Shown one piece after another: positions 10,870 through 20,500 of a stretch of DNA of 64,000 bases. Origin of the DNA: Neoarius graeffei (taxonomy: Eukaryota; Chordata; Actinopteri; Siluriformes; Ariidae); the NCBI RefSeq assembly GCF_027579695.1, contig NC_083575.1, forward strand, positions 31,788,882 to 31,852,881, in the 5' to 3' direction. The notes below the pieces were generated by a model that saw only the letters and a list, made by a program, of their open reading frames with translations, was not told the DNA's origin and did no database searches. The position numbers and the translations under genes were made by a program. Within the stretch, counting starts at the first letter, position 1. The number at the start of each line of letters is the position of its first letter.

Positions 10870-13020
10870 GAGAGACAATCTGAGATTCGCGCTGAGACCA
10901 TATGATCGTCAGGTGGGAATGAAAGATAGAGCTGGGTATCATCAGCATAGCAGTGATATGATAAGCCATGTGAGTGGATGATCTGGCTCAATGAGGTGGT
11001 ATATATGGCAAACAGGAGGGGCCCCAGCACTGATCCTTGGGGCACCCCTGTGACAGAGGTGCAGTTCAGATCTGTGCCCTAACCAGGACACTTTGAATGA
11101 CCTCTCTGTGAGATAGGATTCAATCCAGGAGTGTGCTTTACCTGTGATGCCCATATTTGTGAGTATATTTAATAGGATTCTGTGATTTACTGTGTCGAAT
11201 GCTGCTGATAGGTCAAGCAGGATGAGTACCGAGGACTTCATAGCCGCCCTGGCTTCTTTTAGGGCTTCAGTCACAGACAACAAAGCCGTTTCAATGGAGT
11301 GGCCACTTTTAAAACCAGATTGGTTGGAGTCAAGGAGGTTGTTTTGGAAAGGGAATTCTGTGACCTGTTTGAAAACTGCCCTTTCAATGATCTTAGAAAG
11401 GAAAGAGAGGAAAGAGACCGGCCGATAGTTCTCCACTTGAATGGGAGCAAGAGAAGGTTTTTTGAGTAATGGTATTACCTGAGCCTGTTTAAATTCAGTA
11501 GGAAATATTCCTGATGTCAATGAAGCATTAATCACATGTGTGATTGCTGGTATAACAACGGGAGCTATGGATAGCAGGAGATTGGTTGGGATAGGGTCCA
11601 GTAGACATGTAGTAGGACGGCTACATGCAAAGAGTTTGGACACATCGCTATCAGTAAGAGGAGTAAATGAAGAAAAAGATGCAGTAAGACTTCTGCATAT
11701 TGGGTTAGTGGGCGATTCAGTAAACTGGCTGCTGATGGTGGCCACTTTGTCAACAAAAAATGAAGCAAAATTATCTGCTGTCAGATTGGTAATGGGTGGT
11801 GGCAGTGGCGGGTTTAGTAGAGTTTTGAAGGTGGAGAATAGTTTCCATGTGTCAGTGGCATTCTGAATTTTGTCAATGTAGAAAGCCTTTTTTGCAGCAG
11901 TGATGCTGGATGAAAAGGATGATAGCAGCGACTGGAATGTATTCAAGTCAGAAGGACCTTTCGTTTTGTGCCATTTTCTCTCAGCAGCTCTGAGGTTGAT
12001 AAGCAGTGACCGGAGGGAATCATCAAGCCAAGGGTGGGACTGGGAGGATCGAGCAGGTCTGGTGGATAGGGGACACAGCCTATCCAGAAAAGAGCTCAGT
12101 GTAGAGCACAAGGCCTCAGTGGCATCATTTACCTCTAATGAGGAAAATGTGCTAGATGGTGGAAGAGCAGACTCTACAAGAGAGGAAAAGTGTGTTGGAG
12201 ACAGATTGCGGAGGTTGCGGCGAAAGGAAACCCTAGGGGTTGGGGCAGAGGTTGGTTCTGGTAGGCTCACCCTGAACTGAACAAAATAGTGGTCAGAAAG
12301 GTGTAAAGGAGTAACAGTGAGGGTATCTATGGCACAATTTCGGGCAAAAACAAGATCAAGCTCTTTGCCAGCTTCATGAGTTGGAGGACTGGGAACCTGC
12401 TGTAGCTCAAATGAGTGCATTAATGACAGGAATTCTGTAGAGCTTGGATTGTCTAAATGTATATTCATATCGCCAAGGACAAGCATGGGGCAGTCATGTT
12501 CTGGGATGGAAGAGAGCAGTGTGTCTAGTTCATCTAGAAAATCACCCATTTGACCTGGAGGACGATAGATGACAATCAAGTTTATTTTGACTGGAGCAGT
12601 CACCAGAATGGCATGGTATTAAAAAAAACTGTATTTAACTGAGGGTACAAGTTGATTGTATTTCCATACATTGGAAATTAACAAACCAGTCCCACCCCCT
12701 CGTCCAAAAGGACGAGAGGTATGGGAAAATGTATAGTTTATTGAAAGTGCAGCTGAGGTAGCATTGTTTTCAGGTTTAATCCAGGTCTCAGTGAGAGCCA
12801 AGATGTCCAGTGCTAAATGATTAATATAGGCAGCAATAAAATCTGCTTTGTTCACAGCAGACTGACAGTTCCATAGCCCTATAGAAAGGGAAGGGGGAGA
12901 GCCATTGACTGAGGTTTGCTTTAATGTACGGAGATAAGTATGGTTACGATGCCATTTGGCAACATAAAACCTTCTGCGTAAGCCAGAGATAACAGGAATA
13001 GGGTAAAGACACAATTCAGA
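10870..13020 (-). mobile_element. L2-clade LINE, 5' part (endonuclease and RT)
   Basis: Upstream part of the same L2. From 13014 downwards it encodes an apurinic-type endonuclease (ALTETWIKPE, VIYRPPGQ, LGDMNIHLD, then LSDHYFVQF) and the RT domain (LLDLSAAFDTVNH near 11250, [11 protein letters not shown] near 11035, [10 protein letters not shown] near 10950). A TAA at 12621-12619 interrupts the endonuclease, and a frameshift near 11055 separates the two RT segments, so it is not functional. The L2 clade is assigned from the endonuclease/RT layout together with the tail at 4.65 kb. Confidence 0.9.
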
Positions 13021-13074
13021 GCAGTCTTTTTAAGTTGGTAAAGACACAATTCAGAGCAGTCTTTTTAAGTTGGT
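13005..13074. repeat. 35-bp tandem duplication at the L2 5' edge
   Basis: Two exact copies of a 35-bp unit beginning GTAAAGACACAATTCAGAGC. They lie at the presumed 5' end of the L2 element. Confidence 0.85.
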
Positions 13075-13099
13075 GAAATGTAGTTGGGTTTTTTTTGTT

Positions 13100-13960
13100 A
13101 AATTTGTTTTTTTAATTGCCTCAAAATTGCATTGGTGACACTCAGGCAGGGAGATGCTCTTTTACATGGCAGGAGACTTATTTATTCCTATATTATGGGA
13201 AAATTCAGAGAAACCGCTACTGAAATGTAGCCTCTGTATTTGGTTATATATAACCATTCATGGGGCGGCATGGTGGTGTAGTGGTTAGCGCTGTCGCCTC
13301 ACAGCAAGAAGGTCCGGGTTCGAGTCCCGTGGCCGGCGAGGGCCTTTCTGTGCGGAGTTTACATGTTCTCCCCGTGTCCACGTGGGTTTCCTCCGGGTGC
13401 TCCGGTTTCCCCCACAGTCCAAAGACATGCAGGTTAGGTTAACTGGTGACTCTAAATTGACCGTAGGTGTGAATGTGAGTGTGAATGGTTGTCTGTGTCT
13501 ATGTGTCAGCCCTGTGATGACCTGGCGACTTGTCCAGGGTGTACCCCGCCTCTCGCCTGTAGTCAGCTGGGATAGGCTCCAGCTTGCCTGCGACCCTGTA
13601 GAACAGGATAAAGCGGCTAGAGATAATGAGATGAATGAGATGTGATAACCATTCATACAAAGGAAAGTAATGTGAATTTGCCTTACAATGGTACAGTAAA
13701 TTTCCCCAAAATTGCACTGGTGACACTCACACAGATGCTTTTTCACATGGCAGTAGAGTTATTCAAACATTTTGGGAAAATTTCTGAGAGACAGCTGCTG
13801 AAATGGAGCTAATTTTTATTTACTTGAAAATAGTACAGTAAAATTGCCCCAAAATGGCACTACTGATTGTTAGGCAGGTTCTTCTTTAGTTGATGCCAGA
13901 CAATTATGAGAAACAACTACCCATATATAAAGTCACTGAAATGCAATATCATCCATCCAT
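13100..13960. repeat. Diverged tandem units (about 145-190 bp), split by a SINE
   Basis: Segments starting near 13122, 13707 and 13851 share AAAATTGCA, TGGTGACACTCA, ACATGGCAG and GGGAAAATT...GAGA blocks in order. A similar piece lies at 4585-4645, left of the L2. This looks like an old degenerate satellite into which L2 and a SINE inserted. Confidence 0.5.
13262..13644 (+). repeat. tRNA-derived SINE, full length, 12-bp TSD
   Basis: Full copy: tRNA-like head with A-box region (TGGTGTAGTGGTTAGC) and B box (GGTTCGAGTCCC), conserved body, and AT-rich GATGA tail. Flanked by ATAACCATTCAT at 13250-13261 and 13645-13656. Confidence 0.95.
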
Positions 13961-14072
13961 CATCTGTAGCCACTTATCTTGTACAGGATCATAGGTAAGC
14001 TGGAGCCTATCCCAGCTGACTATGGGCAAGAGGCATCTATGTGTTTCTATATCATCACAGGGCTGACACATA
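13953..14072 (-). repeat. SINE 3' fragment
   Basis: Reverse-oriented SINE tail (CTGGAGCCTATCCCAGCTGA and the CATCACAGGGCTGACACATA segment). It stops abruptly at 14072 where the next block begins. Confidence 0.85.
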
Positions 14073-14900
14073 GAGCTTCTTCTCCGTGCTCTCACGGAAG
14101 ACGGTCGCATTCTCTGTCTCTCCCTTCCCTTATCTTTCCTGCTTCTGCTTCTGCTGTCTCGTCTGTCTAGTGCCTATACTTTTGAGAGACTCTCTCCGCA
14201 CTGCTCTCCAAACTAAAAACCATGGAATTGATAAACTGGCCTCTTCATGCAATTGACACAATCTTCTCAACGAGAAGCCTGGGTTCGGGGGAACCAGCCT
14301 GTCCTGCTGGAACGTTTGCAGCTGGCTACACGATGGATGCGTGGGCGCAGTGGCGGGTCGTGTGCCTGGCGGTTCTTTCTGTGGAGGACATTGAAGACAT
14401 CTACCTATTCGGAACCATGATTACAGGACTTTTGCTGATCGGATTAGGCATTGCCCTGGTTTATCGAGGAAATCAGAAAATGGTGACAGCTGTTCAAAGC
14501 CCCATAAAGCCGCCCAACATGATTGAAGCGGTGGGCAGAGCTGTCGGCACTCAGACTGTGGCTATTCAGAACTTGAACTGCAACATGGATAACATCATGG
14601 AGAAAGCTTTTGGCTTTGCAGAGGAAAATGGATTTGAGAGGCCAGTATGGACAATCACAGTAGTCGTGTAAAGGAATGCGTCTGCTCGACCCAAACAAGC
14701 CCAATCTTATCTGCTTTCGGCTCCCTTAGACAGCACTGGCCTTGGCCAAGGCTGTTGCTGGGTAAACAATTCCCCCCGGAGGTCACTGCTGTTAGGCTCT
14801 CTCGTATTCCTCCCCCCTCTTCCCGTGGTCGCTGCTTCACCCCCAGTGTGACAAGCGCCATCATGGCTGCAGGAGCGGACGGCTGCTTACTTGCGCTGGG
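14073..14900 (+). other. Unassigned block around the 14222 ORF, probably an insertion
   Basis: A pyrimidine-rich leader (CTTCTGCTTCTGCTGTCTCG) precedes the ORF and a GC-rich trailer follows. The block breaks the SINE fragment on its left at 14072, so I infer an inserted element. I see no terminal repeats and cannot name a family. Confidence 0.35.
14222..14671 (+). CDS. Unidentified 149-aa protein with one membrane segment
   Basis: Open frame from an ATG in a strong start context (ACCATGG) to TAA. I do not recognise the protein. Visible parts: a cysteine/glycine-containing N-terminus (GSGEPACPAGTFAAGYTMDA, residues about 21-40), then an acidic VEDIEDIYLF stretch. A clear hydrophobic segment (TMITGLLLIGLGIALVY, about residues 64-80) is followed by RGNQK, which suggests a cytosolic anchor by the positive-inside rule. 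The hydrophilic C-terminal tail is about 65 residues. There is no signal peptide and no enzyme motif. It could be an envelope or accessory protein of a mobile element, or a captured host exon. The intact frame amid decayed repeats is notable. Confidence 0.5.
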   Translation: MELINWPLHAIDTIFSTRSLGSGEPACPAGTFAAGYTMDAWAQWRVVCLAVLSVEDIEDIYLFGTMITGLLLIGLGIALVYRGNQKMVTAVQSPIKPPNMIEAVGRAVGTQTVAIQNLNCNMDNIMEKAFGFAEENGFERPVWTITVVV

Positions 14901-15154
14901 TTACCTCTACCTCCTCCCCTATAGGAGGAATCTGAATATTTCAAGCATGTCATTTTTTATATGCTAGGAATTTAATTCTGGTCTAATTCGATTTATTACA
15001 ATAGGATTCCAAATACTCTATAAGCATTCCATTCTGTTATGAATCAGAAAAAAATTATTATAAATCACAGCACTTTTATTTTTTTAAAAGTACTTCATCT
15101 ACTTCAACAATGTTACACAAAGATTGATATATAACAGTTGTAAATGTCACTTAA

Positions 15155-15600
15155 TTCTACAGGGTGTTGATAATGGTGGACACCACTGAAAGTGATCCCT
15201 ATTATCGACACCTCACGTGACTTCTCAAACGCGCATTTAGATACAAAATGGTGACTGTCAAATGAAAGAGTAAGAAATAAAATAGGTTTCGACAAGGATA
15301 TCATGAAATATCGGTGAATTTGGTCAGTAAAAACATGTCCATGATCTTTCCACCGTGCTTACCTGCGATGATAATGTCCGGGTTTTCCTCAAATTGCTGA
15401 TCGTCCTGAAAAAATTCCATCTCGGGTAACAAGCTGTGTCATCAGATGACAAGATCAAAGGGCGAGGGGGGTCTTCTGGTTGCTTAATTAACCAATAATA
15501 ACTGCTGAACTGAAACTCACCTTTGTAAAATTGTTTTTTATTGGTAACTCTGAAAAGGTGTCGATAATTATGGACTGTCGATAATTGTAGCCGCTGCTTT
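15155..15600. mobile_element. Small DNA element with ATTATCGACA subterminal repeats
   Basis: Motifs of the form ATTATCGACA occur at the left end (about 15199 and a degenerate copy at 15167) and, inverted, at the right end (about 15561 and 15578). This suggests a non-autonomous TIR transposon. An exon-like ORF lies inside on the minus strand. Confidence 0.4.
15363..15420 (-). pseudogene. Exon-like fragment, 19 codons with a splice donor
   Basis: From ATG (15420) the frame reads MEFFQDDQQFEENPDIIIA and ends at a consensus donor (GCAG/GTAAGC). It looks like the first coding exon of a transposon protein left in a deleted element. No further exon found nearby. I do not recognise the family. Confidence 0.35.
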
Positions 15601-15697
15601 ATAATTATAATTATTTCAATGGAGATTATTTCAGTTTTCTCATATACACTGTATCTTTCTCTTTCATATTTCATTCATTCATTCATTTATTTATTTG

Positions 15698-15698
15698 A

Positions 15699-15785
<87 letters not shown>
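15698..15785. repeat. (CTAT)n microsatellite
   Basis: About 22 near-perfect tetranucleotide units. Confidence 0.98.
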
Positions 15786-16089
15786 TAACCTACACAAAGA
15801 CTGTACAATGCTTCCTTTCTCTTTAGGACAGTTGTTGAAACAGGATTATTTTCTCATGTTATTTGCCATTTTCACTTCATTCTCACAGTCATGTCTTAAC
15901 AGTATTTACTGGTCACATAATTCATTGTCACAATATTCATACAGCTTGCAACCAATATGACCAAGAAATACTGTTAAGACATGACTGTGAGAATGAAGTG
16001 AAAATGGCAAATAACATGACAGTTATTGAAACAGAATCCTGTTTCAATAACTGTCCTAAAGAGAAAGGAAGTATTGTACAGCCTTTGTG

Positions 16090-16121
16090 TTTGGATGGAT
16101 GGATGGATGGATGGATGGATG

Positions 16122-16192
<71 letters not shown>
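16090..16192. repeat. (GGAT)n/(GATA)n microsatellite
   Basis: GGAT units pass into a run of GATA units. It mirrors the CTAT run in the opposite arm of the fold-back element. Confidence 0.98.
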
Positions 16193-16194
<2 letters not shown>

Positions 16195-16407
16195 ACTATA
16201 CAACAGAGAAAAACCTGAAATAATCTCCCTAAAAATAATTATAGTCATAAAAGAGCTGTTCAAAAAATGATCAGAGACTGGAAAAGGAAAAAAACAATAA
16301 CAGTGAAAGGGAGCACGATAAAGATATGTAAGTAATGTGGGTAAAGCTGAGAAAATAAGAGGAGGTAATGAAAGGGGGCGGGAAGTCAGGAGATACTTTT
16401 CTTGGGG

Positions 16408-16774
16408 GCGGCACGGTGGTGTAGTGGTTAGCACTGTTGCCTCACAGCAAGAAGGTCCTGGGTTTGAGCCCCGTGGCCGACGGGGGCTTTTCTGTGCGGA
16501 GTTTGCATGCTGTCTGCGTGGGTTTCCTCCGGGTGCTCCGGTTTCCCCCACAGTCCAAAGACATGCAGGTTAGGTTAACTGGTGACTCTAAATTGACCGT
16601 AGGTGTGAATGTGAGTGTGAATGGTTGTCTGTGTCTATGTGTCAGCCCTGTGATGACCTGGCGACTTGTCCAGGGTGTACCCCGCCTTTCGCCCATAGTC
16701 AGCTGGGATAGGCTCCAGCTTGCCTGCGACCCTGTAGAAGGATAAAGCGGCTACAGATAATGGATGGATGGATG
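16408..16774 (+). repeat. SINE, full length, 16-bp TSD
   Basis: Inserted in fold-back copy 1. Flanked by GATACTTTTCTTGGGG at 16392-16407 and 16775-16790. Copy 2 at about 25390 shows the empty site. Confidence 0.95.
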
Positions 16775-17320
16775 GATACTTTTCTTGGGGCAAGTTTGAT
16801 CACATAGACAATTTAACACATAAGCGATGAGAGTGGTAAGATGGCGGCCAGATGGCGTCACTCTGACGAGCCTATGAGATCTCCAGATTAGTGATTTCTG
16901 AGGGTTGCGCGATCCTTTACCGTGAATTCGGGTATATACGCGCACTAACAAAACCCAAGCGTGGATGGCTTGACCACAGTCATAACTCAGAGCTTATTTT
17001 ATCAATAAATCAGTAAACTGCAGCCAAATAGAGATGAACACAAAAACAACCAGGCCTAGTTTATTTTAAAATGGTAGTTTCACGAAGAAACAACAGTATG
17101 TGCCATGTTCCCTGTATTTTTTTTTAATATAAAAAACAACTAGATGGAGGTTTTATACATGACAAAGTGAGAGTTTTAATAAGGACTTTAGAATGTATTT
17201 TGACCTATTTATCAAAAAATACATTGAATTTTTTTTAAGTTATTATATACATTTTGTACCTCAAAACATAGGTTTACATCGAACTTTTATTTTGAAATAC
17301 GGAAATATGGGTGAATGCAG

Positions 17321-17360
17321 CCGGAAGTAGTTCTATTGGCATGGCTGGTTCTCGTTGAAG
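17321..17360 (+). promoter_or_regulatory. MRPL14 promoter/5' UTR exon: ETS (NRF-2-like) site and splice donor
   Basis: CCGGAAGT at 17321-17328 is an ETS/GABP (NRF-2) core, common in promoters of nuclear genes for mitochondrial proteins. A strong donor (GAAG/GTAAGG) follows at 17360/17361, and an acceptor (TTTTAACAG) at 17543 precedes the coding ATG. I infer a short non-coding first exon ending at 17360. The ATG at 17341 gives only a 5-codon reading frame. Confidence 0.55.
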
Positions 17361-17549
17361 GTAAGGTGATGAACGCATAAAAGGGTATTTAGCTTATTTA
17401 TGGTAACGTGGACTATTTTTTTAAGCATTCTGTATGTTAACGTTGTTAACTAGCAGGGATGAGTATATATATATGGACAAAAAGTCATAAAAGAAAGCTG
17501 ATAGAAATGTAATGCCTTTATTTTGACATGCTTCTTTTAACAGAGCACT

Positions 17550-20500
17550 ATGGCCTTTTCATCAGTGGCACTTCCAAAGACATTATCGACAATACACTAC
17601 AGGGCTTTCAGGTAACAGATATTAGTTTTATGTCTGCCATGAATCTGTAATCCAGGAGGCTGTTTGGGATCTAGACCCTGTCCACACATATGCAGATATT
17701 TTTGAGAACAGATTTTTCCCCTTCATTTTGGCATCCTATCCACATGAAAACTGTGGTTTTGGTGACTAAAAATCTTCTTCAACCACCATCCAAGCTGGAG
17801 AAATGTCAAAACTTCATCGTCATTGTTTCCGTGTGGATGGGAGTTTTGTTTTTGAATACAGTGCTGTCACGACACCAACCTGCACATGCCTGTTGTGGGG
17901 TTGTGCATATTACAAATGTGCTGGGACTCAACTGATCTGGCCTAAGTTTCCCAAAAGCATCACAATACAAAGAGCATCGTTAAGTGGTACAACAGGCAGC
18001 ACAATGAACACTCTCTCTCTCTCTCATCTTAAGATGCTCTTAGCAGGGTGGCATGGCGGTGTAGTAGTTAGCACAGTCGCCTCACAGCAAGAAGGTTCTG
18101 GGTTCGAGTCCAGCGGCCGGCGAGGGCCTTTCTGTGTGGAGTTTGCATGTTCTCCCCGTGTCCGTGTGGGTTTCCTCCGGGTGCTCCGGTTTCCCCCACA
18201 GTCCAAAGACATGCAGGTTAGGTTAACTGGTGACTCTAAATTGACCGTAGGTGTGAATGTGAGTGTGAATGGTTGTCTGTGTCAAATGCCGCTTTTCCAC
18301 TACCAACGCGGCTGAGTTGGGCTGAGCCGTGCTGTGCTGAGTCGAGCTGAGTGGGGCTGTTGGAGTTGCATTTCGACTACAACCGCGCTGAACCGTGCTG
18401 GCTGGAAGTGGGTGGACACATTGGGTGGAGTTAGCGAAAGTGGGTGGACGTCACGTGATGTCGTTAGGCGGCGCAAACAGTGACATCAGTGATCTTTTAA
18501 GCGGTAGTCTCACGACCCGGATAGTAAACAATAAACATGGAGGACATGGAGTCGTTAGTGTTGCTGGTCTTGGTGCTGTGGCTTGTTGTCACCGACAACG
18601 CCAACAGATACTGGCAAGAGCGTATAGATGAGGCGAAGCGCATAACGCTTCAGAAATTCTCGTAATTATTCTTCTTCCGGGTTTACGGTGTTTACAGATC
18701 CCAGCGTGCTCGCGGGGCGTGTGTGGGCATGTGAGGACACTCCTCCTCACCAATCAGTGCACAGGGGAGTGTCCCCTCATGCCCCTAGCCCCACTCGGCT
18801 CGGTTTGGCTCGCTTCAGCCCCACTCCAAAACCGTGCGAGTTTTGGGTGCTAAGCAGGGCTGAAGCGAGCTGAGTCGTGCTGCTCTGAGGTAGTCGAAAC
18901 GCGAGCCGTGTCGGGCTGAAGTGAGCTGAAAAAGGGTAGTGGAAAAGGGCCATATGTGTCGGCCCTGTGATGACCTGGCGACTTGTCCAGGGTGTACCCC
19001 GCCTTTCGCCCGGAGTCAGCTGGGATAGGCTCCAGCTTGCCTGCGACCCTGTAGAACAGGATAAAGCGGCTAGAGATAATGAGATGAAGTGTGCATGTTA
19101 CAAATAAAGGTTCCTTCTTCTGCTTTTGGGGAACCCACCCCAGGTAATTTGTTTTATTGTTACACCCTCATGTGGAGGCACCTGAATATGATATGTGCTG
19201 TACTGCTTCTAAATCCATTGCTCAGGTGCTGTAATCTCTACTGCAAAATGAGATTTTGGATCAAGCCCAAGTGTAACATTTAAAGGTAGACTGCCTTTCA
19301 GATTCTTCAAGTTTAGGTCATAAAAAGAATTTTCCCCGACACCCAGTTATTTTTGTTTAATGGACTGAAAGCTACTGAATTTGAATCACAGATTTCCAAT
19401 TTCGTTAGGTTTTTAAATAGAACAATTAATGAATTTAAGGCCACGTGGCCTTAAATTCTCTGCTATTTTTTCCTGCTTCACCATGACCCAATTCAAGATA
19501 CTACATCATGCATCACATGGTGGGCTTTCCCTGTTCGCACAAGGCGTTGTGGGATACAAATTTGAAACATGAGAGAAAAATGGAGGATGTGAGTGTGCGA
19601 ATGAAATGTGAAAGACCGACTACAGTAACGGAAAGTGAGAAGAAAAGATGTTATGTTGCGAAGGAAAGGAAACGCAGGACCAAACTAATAAATATCGGTG
19701 GACAGTGAGCACCTCGGTGTTATCAGCTGTTCATTTAGCGACAGAATGATGTAACGGTCAGTGCACAGTCAAGGTAAACCTGTAGATGGTGGCAATGCAA
19801 CACTGTGGATGCCAGCTGCCATAAAACCCAGAAGAAGAAGAAAAAGAAGAAGGTAAACCTGCGTACACGGACTTCCTCTGTCTGCTTGACTGCATGAAGC
19901 GAGCGATTTCATGCACATTATTTGCTAGGGAATCCCCTCAAATTAAATAACTTCCCAGCCACAGAATGGCCCGATTTGTTTTTTTTTTTAAATGTTACAG
20001 AAATAAACATGTCACAATGACTGAATTTCAGTGGGAACTATTGTAAATTTCACCGATTTTATGAAATTGAAAGGCTGTCTAGCTTTAAAGGAACAGTCCA
20101 CCGTACTTCCATAATGAAATATGCTCTTATCTGAATTGAGACGAGCTGCTCCGTACCTCTCCGAGCTTTGCGCGACCTCCCAGTCAGTCAGATGCGCTGT
20201 CACTCCTGTTAGCAATGTAGCTAGGCTCAGCATGGCCAATGATATTTTTGGGGGCTGTAGTTAGATGCGACCAAACTCTTCCGTGTTTTTCCTGTTTACA
20301 TAGGTTTATATGACCAGTGATATGAAACAAGTTCAGTTACACAAATTGAAACGTAGCGATTTTCTATGCTATGGAAAGTCCGCACTATAATGACAGGCGT
20401 ACTAACACCTTCTGCGCGCTTCGGCAGCGCATTGATATCTGAGCTCCGTATCAATGCGCTGCCGAAGCGCGCAGAGTACGCCTGTCATTATAGTGCGGAC

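Larger units (their letters stand above)
15605..16890. mobile_element. Fold-back element copy 1 (CTAT/GATA arms)
   Basis: The two halves are inverted copies. Left: (CTAT)n, then ACACAAAGACTGTACAATGC and TTTAGGACAGTTGTTGAAAC. Right: the complement of the same text followed by (GGAT)n/(GATA)n. The outer right part (GTAAGATGGCGGCCAGATGG near 16838) matches copy 2 at 25470. It carries a SINE. Confidence 0.75.

Noticed and set aside
15698-16192. CRISPR-like direct repeats
   Set aside because: They are simple tetranucleotide microsatellites in a eukaryotic fold-back element.
17341-17358. ATG at 17341 as the mrpl14 start
   Set aside because: It gives MAGSR then TGA. The ATG at 17550 leads in phase into the conserved exon.
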